A DNA stretch of 64,000 nt from Achatina immaculata (GCA_009760885.1 CM019707.1:31299687-31363686); one strand, 5' to 3'. Numbered from the stretch's first letter, positions 19,475 through 31,905 are shown. A program made the numbers and translations. The notes: generated by a model not told the origin, from the sequence alone.

Positions 19475-19632
19475 ATGCAGTAAGATTTGTCGAGTTGGTG
19501 GGTGTATCCATTTTGCCTACCTGTGTAAAAAAAAATCACTTTAACAATACACGAGAAACATTGAACTTTATAATGACCGCATATACACAAGACAGGAGGA
19601 AGTCAAAGCCTTGACTGACATGCGTAGTGACT
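19475..19632. other. Unannotated sequence
   Basis: Short stretch between the 36-bp repeat and the 1.89-kb duplication; nothing recognised. Confidence 0.4.
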
Positions 19633-19734
19633 GGTTCAATAAAAATTTACATCAAGTTTTCAACGAAACGAGACATCCAGTCATAAACTCGTTAAACCGA
19701 AAGTAACCATGAGTGGTTGTATCCCCATTGTCTT

Positions 19735-20090
19735 GTCTTTTGCTATCACCTTTTAACTGCAAGTTGGTGTCTTTGCAGGCGATGCTGTGAAGATGTTGAA
19801 GCACAGCATCATATCGGCGTGGGAGGGGCTTATTGCAGCTATTTTTTTTCAGTCCCGGAATATAGCTAAAGAGCAGGGGGCAGGGGGTGAGCAATACTTC
19901 TTCAGCAGACTCCGCCACCATGGGGGACTATGGCGATCCCAGCCCCGTTAGCCAGGCTAGGCCTGTTACTGGGGGTAGGGGGGAGGGGGGATTCAAAGGA
20001 GAATTGGGACAGGGTCTTGGTCAGCTATGGCTCGCTAACCCTGACGCTAGCATATCAGCTATGGGTTGCAGATTGTCTAGTCGGACAGCG
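19735..20090 (+). mobile_element. REP-B SINE-like repeat
   Basis: The family order is visible: GCAGGCGATGCTGTGAAGAT, TTCAGTCCCGGAATATAGCT, TTCAGCAGACTCCGCCACCA, GCCCCGTTAGCCAGGCT, GGGACAGGGTCTTGGTCAGC and GCTAGCATATCAGCTATGGG. No ORF of note. Orientation is arbitrary because the tail is not defined. Confidence 0.82.
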
Positions 20091-20715
20091 TCTTTACCCC
20101 AGCTGTACCCCATTATGAAGGTTTAAGGTTCATGTCGTGGGCGTGAGTATATTCTGAGAAGTTTGGGTTTTTCTTTTCGCAGAATTACCCTGTCACGTCA
20201 GTCTGGTTTAAGTTGACATCATGCGTCATGAGATCAGCGTACAGCCGTTGATGTTTTCACTAAATTGAAATGCATATATCAGTTTTCTTGTGACAGGCAT
20301 AGATTAAGCAAGTCTCAAGTTCTTGAAAATCTTAATCCTTGCCCGTCATAAATGGGAAGCATGCATTAATATTGCATAAATACACATGTAGGTAAGACGG
20401 CGGGGGATTTACAGGATGTTGGGTGTCCAACTCACATCTTGGCCAGTCAATGGCACAAAGTTTTCTAAATGTGGTTCTGATGTGAGCAAATATTGGCAAG
20501 TTATTTATCCGCGTGGGTAGAATGTTATGTTTCTGTATTATTCTGTCGATGTGACGAAAAATATGTGCCTCAAAAATAAAAAAAAAAGAACACCAAAGAT
20601 GTTCGTGGGCATGGGAGGTCATGTCTTCCCATTCTGCGCTGTCCTTGGTGTCATTAATTGGCTTTGGTATTTTCAATCCCCTTTACTTCATTTGTCAGTC
20701 TGGGCAGACAATTCT
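20091..20715. other. Unannotated sequence, repeated at 21970-22590
   Basis: No gene or known element. It is part of the 1.89-kb duplication; the paired copy differs by scattered bases. Confidence 0.5.
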
Positions 20716-20721
20716 GTCATT

Positions 20722-20757
<36 letters not shown>

Positions 20758-21005
20758 TTCTTCTTCTTCTTCTTCTTCTTTCTCCATCTCCTACTCATCA
20801 TCATCATTTTTTTTTCTTCTTCTTCTTCTTTCTCCTCCTCCTCCTCATCATCATCTTTTTCTTTCTCTTCCTTCTCATCATCATCATCATCATCATCATC
20901 TTCTTCTTCTTCTTTTTCTTCTTTCTCCATCTCCTACTCATCATCATCATTTCTTCTTCTTCTTTCTCCTCCTCTTCATCATCATCTTTTTCTTTCTTTT
21001 CCTTC

Positions 21006-21040
<35 letters not shown>

Positions 21041-21175
21041 TTCTTCTTCTTTCTCCTCCTGCTGCTCATTTCATCATCATCTTCTTCCTCTTTTTCTTTC
21101 TTCTCCTCCTCCTACTCCTCCTCCTCATCATCATCATCATTCATCATCATCTTCTCCATAATCTTCTTCTTCTTG
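20716..21175. repeat. Compound (ATC)n/(TTC)n/(TCC)n microsatellite, 460 bp
   Basis: Alternating blocks of CATCATCAT, TTCTTCTTC and TCCTCCTCC with a recurring TTTCTCCATCTCCTACTCAT linker. The block pattern repeats two to three times, which suggests amplification of a longer compound unit. Long poly-His/Ser/Phe frames here are artefacts. Confidence 0.97.
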
Positions 21176-21519
21176 AAAATATTCACTTCGGACAGTTATC
21201 TTTGAACATCTAATAACAGTGTTACATGTTTGTTACATAACATATTTTCTTTGCGAAGAGAAAAATAACTAAACACTCATTCAAAACAACAGGAGACATT
21301 GTTACACCCAGGCATAAAAACAGCCCAAGTTAAGAATCATCAAATGTTCTGCAGAGTCCACATGAGGCTTGGAAATGGAACATAAAGAAGAAACATGAAA
21401 TTAGATATAAATCCTAAGCCTTTGAAATGTGGTTATAGAGAAAAACGGATACATTATTTCAGGATATTAAAAGAGGACAAAGAATGTCTAGGTCAATGGA
21501 AGTTGAAAAGGGAAATACT
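21176..21519. other. Unannotated sequence, repeated at 23036-23385
   Basis: End of unit 1 of the 1.89-kb duplication. Nothing recognised. Confidence 0.5.
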
Positions 21520-21602
21520 GGTTCAATAAAAATTTACATCAAGTTTTCAACGAAACGAGACATCCAGTCATAAACTCGTTAAACCGAAAGTAACCATGAG
21601 TG

Positions 21603-21970
21603 GTTGTATCCCCATTGTCTTGTCTTTTGCTATTACCTTTTAACTGCAAGTTGGTGTCTTTGCAGGCGATGCTGTGAAGATGTTGAAGCACAGCATCATA
21701 TCGGCGTGGGAGGGGCTTATTGCAGCTAATTTTTTTCAGTCCCGGAATACAGCTAAAGAGCAGGGGGCAGGGGGTGAGCAATACTTCTTTAGCAGACTCC
21801 GCCACCATGGGGCGATCCCAGCCCCGTTAGCCAGGCTACGTCTGTTACTGGGGGGAGGGGGGAGGGGGATTCAAAGGAGAATTGGGACAGGGTCTTGGTC
21901 AGCTATGGTTCGCTAACCCTGACGCTAGCATATCAGCTATGGGTTGCAGATTGTCTAGTCGGACAGCGTA
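21603..21970 (+). mobile_element. REP-B SINE-like repeat (unit 2)
   Basis: This is the duplicate of 19735-20090, with a small deletion around CCATGGGGCGATCCC. Confidence 0.82.
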
Positions 21971-22591
21971 TTTACCCCAGCTGTACCCCATTATGAAGGT
22001 TTAAGGTTCATGTCGTGGGCGTGAGTATATTCTGAGAAGTTTGGGTTTTTCTTTTCGCAGAATTACCCTTTCACGTCAGTCTGGTTTAAGTTGACATCAT
22101 GCGTCATGAGATCAGCGTACAGCCGTTGATGTTTTCACTAAATTGAAATGCATATATCAGTTTTCTTTGACAAGCATAGATTAAGCAAGTCTCAAGTTCT
22201 TGAAAATCTTAATCCTTGCCCGTCATAAATGGGAAGCATGCATTAATATTGCATAAATACACATGTAGGTAAGACGGCGGGGGATTTACAGGATGTTGGG
22301 TGTCCAACTCACATCTTGGCCAGTCAATGGCACAAAGTTTTCTAAATGTGGTTCTGATGTGAGCAAATATTGGCAAGTTATTTATCCGCGTGGGTAGAAT
22401 GTTATGTTTCTGTATTATTCTGTCGATATGGCGAAAAATGTGTGCCTCAAAAACAAACAAAAAAGAACACCAAAGATGTTTGTGGGCATGGGAGGTCATG
22501 TCTTCCCATTCTGCGCTGTCCTTGGTGTCATTAATTGGCTTTGGTATTTTCAATCCCATTTACTTCATTTGTCAGTCTGGGCAGACAATTC
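21971..22591. other. Unannotated sequence (unit 2 copy of 20091-20715)
   Basis: Nothing recognised. Same content as the unit 1 copy, with scattered substitutions. Confidence 0.5.
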
Positions 22592-22866
22592 TGTCATCAT
22601 CATCATCATCATCATCATCATCTTCTTCTTCTTCTTCTTCTTCTTTCTCCATCTCCTACTCATCATCATCATTTTTTCTTCTTCTTCTTCTTTCTCTCCT
22701 CCTCCTCCTCATCATCTTTTTCTTTCTTTTCCTTCTCATCATCATCATCATCATCATCATCTTCTTCTTCTTCTTTTTCTTCTTTCTCCATCTCCTACTC
22801 ATCATCATCATTTCTTCTTCTTCTTTCTCCTCCTCCTCATCATCATCTTTTTCTTTCTTTTCCTTC

Positions 22867-22901
<35 letters not shown>

Positions 22902-23035
22902 TTCTTCTTCTTTCTCCTCCTGCTGCTCATTTCATCATCATCTTCTTCCTCTTCTTCTTTCTTCTCCTCCTCCTACTCCTCCTCCTCATCATCATCATCA
23001 TTCATCATCATCTTCTCCATAATCTTCTTCTTGAA
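22592..23035. repeat. Compound (ATC)n/(TTC)n microsatellite (unit 2)
   Basis: Duplicate of 20716-21175 with different block lengths. Confidence 0.97.
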
Positions 23036-23560
23036 AATATTCACTTCGGACAGTTATCTTTGAACATCTAATAACAGTGTTACATGTTTGTTACATAACA
23101 TATTTTCTTTGCGAAGAGAAAAATAACTAAACACTCATTCAAAACAACAGGAGACATTGTTACACCCAGGCATAAAAACAGCCCAAGTTAAGAATCATCA
23201 AATGTTCTGCAGAGTCCACATGAGGCTTGGAAATGGAACATAAAGAAGAAACATGAAATTAGATATAAATCCTAAGCCTTTGAAATGTGGTTATAGAGAA
23301 AAACGGATACATTATTTCAGGATATTAAAAGAGGACAAAGAATGTCTAGGTCAATGGAAGTTGAAAAGGGAAATACTTGTTAAAAAAAAACATGAAAAAC
23401 ACAAATTTAGGGTATTTTCGTTATATCAAGAGGATGGAGTGAAACTATGAAAATAAGACGAAAGGTAAACGACAGTGACATGGATATATGGCCAATGTCA
23501 GGACTTGGACAGCAAAAAGGGCGACCGGCTGTACTATGACATGATGCAACCGTAGAGAAG
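23036..23560. other. Unannotated sequence
   Basis: The first ~350 bp repeat 21176-21519. The rest leads into the 34-bp satellite. No gene seen. Confidence 0.5.
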
Positions 23561-24337
23561 GGAAATGAAGATCGCCTTCTCTGAAGTGGTTTCCTTGCTT
23601 CATCAGTTAGTTTTTTCTGGAAGTAGTTTCCTTGCTTCATCAGTTAGTTTTTTTTTTCTGGAAGTGGTTTTTTCGCTTCATAAGTTAGTTTTTTTCAGGA
23701 AGTAGTTTTCTTGCTTCATCAGTTAGTTTTGGGGTAGTGGTTTCCTTGCTTTATCTGTTAGTTTTCAGAGGAAGTGATTTTCTTGCTTCATGAGTTTTGT
23801 TTTTTTTTTTTTTTTGGAAAGTAGTTTTCTTGCTTCATCGGTTATTTTTGTTTTTGGGAAGTGGTTTTCTTGCCTCATCGGTTAGTTTTCTGAAGAGGTT
23901 TCTTTGCTTCATTAGTTAGTTTGTTTTTTTTTTGTGAAGTGGTTTTCTTTCTTCGTCAGTTACTTTTGTGAAGTGGTTTTCGTACTTCATTAGTTAGTTT
24001 TCTATGAAGTGGTTTTCTTGCTTCGTCAATTAGTTTTCTGGAAGTGGTTTCCTTGCTTCATCAGTTAGTTTTTCTGGAAGTGGTTTTCTTGCTTCATCAG
24101 TTAGTTTTTTCGGGAAGTTGTTTTCTTGCTTCATAAGCTACTTTCGTGAAGTGGTTTCTTTGCTTCATCAGTTAGTTTTTTTGTTGGGAAATGGTTTTCT
24201 TGCTTCATCAGTTAGTTTTTTTCTGGAAGTGGTTTTCTTGCTTCATCGATTAGTTTTTTCGGGAAGTTGTTTTCTTGCTTCATAAGTTACTTTTGTGAAG
24301 TGGTTTCTTTGCTTCATCAGTTCGTTTGTTTTTTGTT

Positions 24338-24368
<31 letters not shown>

Positions 24369-25220
24369 ATAGTTTTCTTGCTTTATAAGTTAGTTTTTTG
24401 GGAAAGTGTTTTTTTTTTTGCTTCATTAGTTAATTTTTTTTAGGTAGTTTTTTTTGCTTCATCAGTTACTTTTGTGAAGTGGTTTTCTTCCTTAATCAGT
24501 TAGTTTTGTGAAGTGGTTTTCTTGCTTCATAAGTTAGTTTTATGAACTGGTTTCTTTGCTTCATCATTTAGTTTTGTGAAGTGGTTTTCTTACTTCATCA
24601 GTTACTTTTGTGAAGTGTTTTTCTTGCTTCATTTTTTTCAGAATTCGTTTTCTTGTCTAATCAGTTAGTTTTGTGAAGTGGTTTTCTTGCTTCATTAGTT
24701 AGTTTTCTGAAGTGGTTTCTTTGCTTCATAAGTTAGTTTTGTGAAGTGGCGTTCTTGCTTCATCAGTTAGTTATGTGAAATATTTTTCTTGCTTTATCTG
24801 TTAGTTTTTAGAGGAAGTGATTTTCTTGCTTCATGAGTTTGTTTTTTTTTTTTTTTTGGAAAGTAGTTTTCTTGCTTCATCGGTTATTTTTGTTTTTGGG
24901 AAGTGATTTTGTTGCCTCATCTTTTTTTTTTGTGAAGTGGTTTTCTTTCTCCGTCAGTTACTTTTCTATGAAGTGGTTTTCTTGATTCATAAGTTAGTTT
25001 TGTGAAGTGGTATCTTTGCTTCGTGAGTTAGTTTTTTGGGGAAGTGGTTTTCTTGCATCATCAATTAATTTTTTGGGGAAGTAGTTCCTTTGCTTGATCA
25101 GTTAGTTTTGTGAAGTGGTTTCTTTGCTTCATGAGTTAGTTTTTCGGGGAAGTGGTTTTCTTGCTTCATCAATAACTTTTTTTTTTTGTGGAAGTGGTTT
25201 CTTTACTTGATCAGTTAGTT
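23561..25220. repeat. Degenerate 34-bp satellite, about 48 copies
   Basis: The unit approximates GAAGTGGTTTTCTTGCTTCA then TCAGTTAGTTTTGT, with spacing around 33-36 bp and many T-run length changes. A G-run at 24353-24368 interrupts it. Heavy divergence suggests an old array. Confidence 0.93.
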
Positions 25221-25234
25221 TTGTGTGGAAATGG

Positions 25235-25983
25235 TTTTTACATTATGTATCTATTTCAGTGTGTCCTTATTTCATTATTTATCTATTTCACTTGGTCCTT
25301 ATCACATCATTTATCTATTTCGCTTCGCCTCTCTGCATCATGTACTTAGTGCACTTGGCCCTTATTACATCGTGTACCTACTTCACTTGGCCCTTATTAC
25401 ACTATTTATCTACTTCACTTGACCCTTATTACACCATTTACCTCGTTCACATGCCCCTTATTACATCATTTTTTAGTTCAATTGACCCTTGTTACATCAT
25501 TTTCCTAGTTCACTTGGCCTATATGACATCATTTTACTAGTTCACTTAGCCCTTACTACATCATGTACCTACTTTCTTGGCCCTTATTACACCATGTACC
25601 TCGTTCACGTGCCCCTTATTACATCATGTACCTACTTCACTTGGCCCTTGTTTATATTATGTACCTACTTCACTTGGCCCTTATACATCATGTACCTACT
25701 TCATTTGGCCCTTATTACACCACGTACCTACTTCACTTGGCCCTTACGTACCTACTTTACTTGGCCCTTATTACACCATGTACCTACTTCACTTGGCCCT
25801 TATTACACCATGTACCTACTTCACTTGGCCCTTATTACACCATGTACCTACTTCACTTGGCCCTTATTACACCATGTACCTACTTCACTTGGCCCTTATT
25901 ACACCATGTACCTACTTCACTTGGCCCTTATTACACCATGTACCTACTTCACTTGGCCCTTATTACACTATGTACCTACTTCA
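25235..25983. repeat. 32-bp satellite, about 23 copies
   Basis: The unit is CTTCACTTGGCCCTTATTAC plus ACCATGTACCTA. It is degenerate at the left and nearly pure from about 25750. It directly adjoins the unrelated 34-bp satellite. All three frames are open because the array lacks stops; these are not genes. Confidence 0.97.
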
Positions 25984-26095
25984 GATTTTTGACACGATGA
26001 TCCTGAATTTATTTGATCAGGTAGGTTTTATTGTTCTATTTTGAGCTAAACTCTGAGATCTGAACTTCAGACAGTCGTCTACATTAGTTGTTCCC

Positions 26096-26276
26096 AGCCT
26101 GTGGGCAGTTGACCAACCAGTGGACAGTTGAGCAACCTGTGGTCCGTTGAGCAACCTGTGGGAAGTTGAGCAACCTGTGGTCCGTTGATCAATCATGGTC
26201 CGTTGACCAACGTGTGGTCCGTTGATCAATCATGGTCCGCTGACCAACCTGCGGTCCGTTGACCAATATGTGGACC
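26096..26276. repeat. 20-bp tandem repeat, about 9 copies
   Basis: The unit is close to GTTGAGCAACCTGTGGTCC, with variants such as GTTGATCAATCATGGTCC. Repeated at 28757-28937. Confidence 0.92.
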
Positions 26277-26713
26277 TTAGAGTATTGTCGTGTGATCCAC
26301 AGTTGCATTATCGATTTGATAATAAATGCCTTCCAATGGATACAAATATTACATATAAGATGGCGATCCACAGTTTATATGAAGTTAGAGAAAAGGTACT
26401 TGGATTTGGAAAATATTGGAAATCACTGTTTTACACATCTGAATTCAGCTCCAGTTCAGCAAAATCATTGCTAAGACTCTCATCACGTGACTATAACTGT
26501 GGTATGGTTTGTTTTTTTTTACATTTTCCTTATTCACATCGACCATTCCTGCTTCCAGAGCCAACTCAGTGCAGTGATTCCTAAAGTCTGGTATGGGGAC
26601 CACAAGCAGTCCTAGACATATTATCATGTGGTCCGCGGAGGTATTATCGATTTGATTTTGAATGCCTCGCCAATGACCAAATAAAATGTAGGTAATTAGA
26701 CGCTATATTACAT
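26277..26713. other. Unannotated spacer, repeated at 28938-29374
   Basis: No gene recognised. It contains a near-repeat of TTATCGATTTGAT (26308 and 26645 regions), suggesting two old related segments. Confidence 0.5.
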
Positions 26714-27017
26714 ATTTGTCCATGCTCGTGGGTTTGTATTATGCAGATGATATAGCATTTATAGCACACACTGACCACCACATACAGAAGAAAACAAGCA
26801 CTCTAGATACAATCAGCAGAAAAGCTGGGCTGAACATCAATATAAAGAAGCCAGAAATAATGAAAGTAAACACAGAAAACCAAACAGCAGCTAAAGTTAA
26901 TGACCAAAGCCTAGCAGAAACAGATACCTGCACATTCCTGGAGACAGCATACTAACACCGGATGGAGGAACAAATAAAGACATAAAGAGTAGAATAAATA
27001 AAGCGAAGACAGTTAAT
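26714..27017 (+). pseudogene. LINE-delta RT fragment (cut short by the duplication join)
   Basis: The plus strand reads GLYYADDIAFIAHTDHHIQK, then KAGLNINIKKPEIMKVN and, after a frame change, a segment with DGGTNKDIKSRINKAKT. YADD is the RT catalytic motif C; the rest is the conserved motif D/E region. It breaks off at 27017, whereas its paired copy at 29375 continues to the 3' end. Confidence 0.88.
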
Positions 27018-28045
27018 TTTGTGGTTTCTTTGCTTCATAAGTTAGTTTTGTGAAGTGGCGTTCTTGCTTCATCAGTTAGTTATGTGAAATATTTTTCTTG
27101 CTTTATCTGTTAGTTTTTAGAGGAAGTGATTTTCTTGCTTCATGAGTTTTTTTTTGTTTTTTTTTTTTTGGAAAGTAGTTTTCTTGCTTCATCGGTTATT
27201 TTTGTTTTTGGGAAGTGATTTTGTTGCCTCATCTTTTAGTTTTGTGAAGTGGTTTCTTCGCTTCATTAGTTAGTTTTTTTTTGTGAAGTGGTTTTCTTTC
27301 TTCGTCAGTTACTTTTGTGAAGTGGTTTTCGTGCTTCATTAGTTAGTTTTCTATGAAGTGGTTTCCTTGCTTCATCAGTTAGTTTTTTCGGGAAATGGCT
27401 TTCTTGCTTCATCAGTTATTTTTTATTCTGAAGTGGTTGTCTTGCCTCATTAATTACTTTCGTGAAGTAGTTTGTATGCTTCATGAGTTAGTTTTGTGAA
27501 TGTTTTTCTTGCGTCATTAGTTAGTTTTCTGGAGTGTTTTTCTTGCTTCATCAGTTAGTTTTGTGAAACGGTTTTGTTGGTTCATTAGTTAGTTTTTTGT
27601 TTTTTTTTTGTGATGTGAATTTCTTGCTTCATCAGTTAGTTTTTTGATGAAGTGGGTTTTTTTTGCTTCGTCAGTTTGTTTTATGGGGAAGTGGTCTTCT
27701 TTCTTCATCAGTTACTTTTGTGAAGTAGTTTCTTTGCTTCATCAGTTAGTTTTTGGGTGAAGTGGTTTTCTTGCTTCATCAGTTACTTTTCTATGAAGTG
27801 GTTTTCTTGATTCATAAGTTAGTTTTGTGAAGTGGTATCTTTGCTTCGTGAGTTAGTTTTTTGGGGAAGTGGTTTTCTTGCATCATCAATGAATTTTTTG
27901 GGGAAGTGGTACCTTTGCTTGATCAGTTAGTTTTGTGAAGTGGTTTCTTTGCTTCATGAGTTAGTTTTTCGGGGAAGTGGTTTTCTTGCTTCATCAATAA
28001 CTTTTTTTGTGGAAGTGGTTTCTTTACTTGATCAGTTAGTTTTGT
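27018..28045. repeat. 34-bp satellite (second block)
   Basis: Same unit as 23561-25220. It starts immediately after the truncated RT fragment and repeats the order of variants seen from 24715, with an additional internal segment. Confidence 0.93.
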
Positions 28046-28055
28046 GTGGAAATGG

Positions 28056-28645
28056 TTTTTACATTATGTATCTATTTCAGTGTGTCCTTATTTCATTATT
28101 TATCTATTTCACTTGGTCCTTATCACATCATTTATCTATTTCGCTTCGCCTCTCTGCATCATGTACTTAGTGCACTTGGCCCTTATTACATCGTGTACCT
28201 ACTTCACTTGGCCCTTATTACACTATTTATCTACTTCACTTGACCCTTATTACACCATTTACCTCGTTCACATGCCCCTTATTACATCATTTTTTAGTTC
28301 AATTGACCCTTGTTACATCATTTTCCTAGTTCACTTGGCCTTTATGACATCATTTTACTAGTTCACTTAGCCCTTACTACATCATGTATCTACTTTCTTG
28401 GCCCTTATTACACCATGTACCTCGTTCACGTGCCCCTTATTACATCATGTACCTACTTCACTTGGCCCTTGTTTACATTATGTACCTACTTCACTTGGCC
28501 CTTATACATCATGTACCTACTTCATTTGGCCCTTATTACACCACGTACCTACTTCACTTGGCCCTTATGTACCTACTTTACTTGGCCCTTATTACACCAT
28601 GTACCTACTTCACTTGGCCCTTATTACACCATGTACCTACTTCAG
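28056..28645. repeat. 32-bp satellite (second block), about 18 copies
   Basis: Same as 25235-25983 but five pure monomers (160 bp) shorter. Confidence 0.97.
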
Positions 28646-28756
28646 ATTTTTGACACGATGATCCTGAATTTATTTGATCAGGTAGGTTTTATTGTTCTAT
28701 TTTGAGCTAAACTCTGAGATCTGAACTTCAGACAGTCGTCTACATTAGTTGTTCCC

Positions 28757-28937
28757 AGCCTGTGGGCAGTTGACCAACCAGTGGACAGTTGAGCAACCTG
28801 TGGTCCGTTGAGCAACCTGTGGGAAATTGAGCAACCTGTGGTCCGTTGATCAATCATGGTCCGTTGACCAACGTGTGGTCCGTTGATCAATCATGGTCCG
28901 CTGACCAACCTGCGGTCCGTTGACCAATATGTGGACC
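28757..28937. repeat. 20-bp tandem repeat (second block)
   Basis: Duplicate of 26096-26276 with one substitution seen. Confidence 0.92.
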
Positions 28938-29374
28938 TTAGAGTACTGTCGTGTGATCCACAGTTGCATTATCGATTTGATAATAAATGCCTTCCAATGG
29001 ATACAAATATTACATATAAGATGGCGATCCACAGTTTATATGAAGTTAGAGAAAAGGTACTTGGATTTGGAAAATATTGGAAATCACTGTTTTACACATC
29101 TGAATTCAGCTCCAGTTCAGCAAAATCATTGCTAAGACTCTCATCACGTGACTATAACTGTGGTATGGTTTGTTTTTTTTTACATTTTCCTTATTCACAT
29201 CGACCATTCCTGCTTCCAGAGCCAACTCAGTGCAGTGATTCCTAAAGTCTGGTACGGGGACCACAAGCAGTCCTAGACACATTATCATGTGGTCCGCGGA
29301 GGTATTATCGATTTGATTTTAAATGCCTCGCCAATGACCAAATAAAATTTAGGTAATTAGACGCTATATTACAT
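28938..29374. other. Unannotated spacer (second block)
   Basis: Duplicate of 26277-26713. Nothing recognised. Confidence 0.5.
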
Positions 29375-30261
29375 ATTTTTCCATGCTCGTGGGTTTGTAT
29401 TATGCAGATGATATAGCATTTATAGCACACACTGACCACCACATACAGAAGAAAACAAGCACTCTAGATACAATCAGCAGAAAAGCTGGGCTGAACATCA
29501 ATATAAAGAAGCCAGAAATAATGAAAGTAAACACAGAAAACCAAACAGCAGCTAAAGTTAATGACCAAAGCCTAGCAGAAACAGATACCTCCACATTCCT
29601 TGAGACAGCATACTAACACCGGATGGAGGAACAAATAAAGACATAAAGAGTAGAATAAATAAAGCGAAGACAGTTTTCATTAATCTTAGAAACATCTGGA
29701 AGTCTTCTCAGTATAGGAGTAGAACCAGAATAAAGCTGTACCAAAGTTGTGTGTTATCAATACTCCTCGATGAAGCAGAATGCTGGAGAACAACTGAAAA
29801 AAGAAATAAGCAAACTATCCTCATTCCACACGACCTGCCTCAGAAAGATTTTAAATATTTAACTGGCCACAGACAAGAAATAACAGAGACCTACTTGTCC
29901 AGTGTGAACTTGAAGATATGCACGTCACAACAGCACAAAAAAGGAAAAGAAAATGAAAACAAACAAACAAACAAAAAAACCACCGGAAATGGGCTGGTCA
30001 CGTCCTCCGAAGAGACCTCAGCAACATCGTTAAAAACAACCAGGAGATGGACACCCCAGGGGAGAAGAAAAGGAGGCCGACCAAAGGCTACGTGGCGGAG
30101 AACTGTGGAGTTGGAAATGAATAGCATGCAGCACAGCTGGGGGCACAATTCAAGGGCTGGCCACAGATCGTGAGAGGTGGGGAGAACTTGTTTCTGCCCT
30201 GCAAGACGCAACAGGGCGTACTGGGCGATGATTGCTGCTTAGCCGATGGCCAACCAAGGAC
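29375..30261 (+). pseudogene. LINE-delta RT fragment with 3' end
   Basis: It continues the YADDIAF motif with TVFINLRNIWKSSQYRSRTR, IKLYQSCVLSILL, and a basic C-terminal tail RRWTPQGRRKGGRPKATWRR followed by [15 protein letters not shown] in a shifted frame. That tail is typical of CR1/RTE-like RT proteins. A (CAAA)n-like run near 29963-29977 sits where a short segment should be. The element ends in a (GGAT)n tail. Several frameshifts make it a pseudogene. Confidence 0.9.
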
Positions 30262-30312
30262 ATGGATGGATGGATGGATGGATGGATGGATGGATGGATG
30301 GATGGATGGATG
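30262..30312. repeat. (GGAT)n tail of LINE-delta
   Basis: About 12 units of ATGG directly after the RT 3' end; read as the retrotransposon tail. Confidence 0.92.
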
Positions 30313-31223
30313 TTAAGTATAAAGTGGTAATCAGCCACGTATATGTACTTGGAAAAGGGGGTCCTTGTATGTTAAAAGTTTGGGAACCTCTGGTCTACAT
30401 GACCTAATGATATCACTCACATGAGCCGCTTAAATGGATGAAACTTGACCTTAACTGAATTATCAGCTTATGGACCGTGCGGCTGTTTCGCTCTCTGCGA
30501 GCCCATTATAACGAACTACTTCACAGTGTCATGTATTGGTAGTATTTTTTTTCTGTTTACTTCGCACAGAATTGACCCCAAGTTTGACGAAGGCTCGAAC
30601 GAGGGTTAAATTAACCTACCAACGCTACAGGATCATAGTTAAAACTTGTGTTGATCATGAATCGTATAAAGCAATGTTTATTTTTCAGTATGTTTAAACA
30701 TGTATGAGACATTGATGACGTGCGGTGGGCGTGAGTGATGATTTTCCCATTAAAACAGATGGAATATTTGATCACGAATGAATAAGAAATGGACTCAAAG
30801 GATAATCTCCGCGTGAGTCATAGAAAAAAAAAAATTCCTCTTTAAGTTAAAACTTGAACCATAAGAGGAGCAGCAGATGAATCTATTTTGCACGCGGCTT
30901 GAGGGGATGAGCTGTCAACAACAAATACAGTACTCACTATGGAGTGACTAGAGTCGGATTTGAAACACAATAGGGGTCATTCGTGGACGCCTTAAACACA
31001 TTGCACATGAGATCATAATCTGGTTCATGTTTCAAAGTGATGGAGAAGTTGGCGGTGAGTGAGTTGTTTGTGGATGAAAGGTGACTCTAAGGTGTGGCTG
31101 GGAAGGTGAGGTATTGTTGGCGTGAGTAGTGTCGGGCCGTGCTAGATCTGAAAGTAGGGAGTGTTGGGATTTCGTAGGAAAGTTCTCGAGGATTGGATAT
31201 GATTTAAGCTTGCCAGTGACTAA
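30313..31223. other. Unannotated sequence
   Basis: About 900 bp with no recognised repeat or gene. It is one of the few single-copy-looking stretches here. ORFs are short and without recognisable domains. Confidence 0.5.
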
Positions 31224-31275
31224 TAAAGGAAAGAGAGAGAAAGAGAGAGAGAGAGAGGAGGAGGAGGAGGAGGAG
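31224..31275. repeat. GA/GGA purine microsatellite
   Basis: AGAGAGAGAG then GGAGGAGGAG. Confidence 0.93.
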
Positions 31276-31387
31276 GAAAGAAATGATTTCATTTACATAT
31301 GGTTAAAGAAATGTTTCACAGGTGTGTCAAAGACTCTTTCTTTTATTATCACCTAACTGTGATACTGTTAGATACTGTCATGGTAAC

Positions 31388-31534
31388 ACACATACACATA
31401 CATAAAAGCATACACATACGTACACACACACGCATACATACAAACATGCACATACACATACATTACAAACATACACATATACACGTAGCCACATACAAGC
31501 ACACACAAACATACAAGCATACATTAAACGTGCG
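31388..31534. repeat. CA/ACAT-rich simple sequence
   Basis: Irregular ACACATACATAC-type repeats that merge into the 32-bp array to the right. Confidence 0.85.
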
Positions 31535-31905
31535 CACACACACATACTAGCATACACATAATTACACGCACACACATACTAGCATACACATAATTACACG
31601 CACACACATACTAGCATACACATAATTACACGCACACACATACTAGCATACACATAATTACACGCACACACATACTAGCATACACATAATTACACGCACA
31701 CACATACTAGCATACACATAATTACACGCACACACATACTAGCATACACATAATTACACGCACACACATACTAGCATACACGTAACTACACGCACACACA
31801 CATACTAGCATACACATAATTACACGCACACACATACTAGCATACACATAATTACACGCACACACATACTAGCATACACATAATTACACGCACACACATA
31901 TATAA
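31535..31905. repeat. 32-bp CA-rich minisatellite, about 11.5 copies
   Basis: The unit is CATACTAGCATACACATAAT plus TACACGCACACA with 32-bp spacing and very few changes, so it is recently amplified. It is unrelated to the 32-bp satellite at 25235. Confidence 0.97.

Larger units (their letters stand above)
19633..23385. repeat. 1.89-kb tandem duplication (units 19633-21519 and 21520-23385)
   Basis: GGTTCAATAAAAATTTACAT starts both units 1,887 bp apart. Each contains a REP-B copy, a ~630-bp unannotated stretch, a long ATC/TTC microsatellite and a ~350-bp tail region. Unit 2 shows small indels, including a shorter microsatellite. Confidence 0.96.
24715..29680. repeat. Duplication of the satellite/RT block (24715-27017 and 27018-29680)
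   Basis: From a point in the 34-bp satellite onward, the order satellite-34, satellite-32, 20-bp repeat, spacer, RT fragment is repeated. The join is at about 27018, where the first RT fragment stops abruptly inside GCGAAGACAGTT and satellite sequence resumes. Offsets are 2,821 bp before the 32-bp satellite and 2,661 bp after it. The second copy alone also has an extra ~460 bp of 34-bp satellite. Confidence 0.94.

Noticed and set aside
20527..21213. Three overlapping ORFs of 167-228 codons, rich in His, Ser, Phe and Ile
   Set aside because: They are translations of an ATC/TTC microsatellite. All three frames are open because the repeat lacks stops. The same holds for 22390-23071.
25489..26044. 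Three overlapping plus-strand ORFs of 145-167 codons with regular repeats
   Set aside because: The 32-bp satellite has no stop in any frame. Period 32 is not a multiple of three, so all frames cycle through the same peptide.
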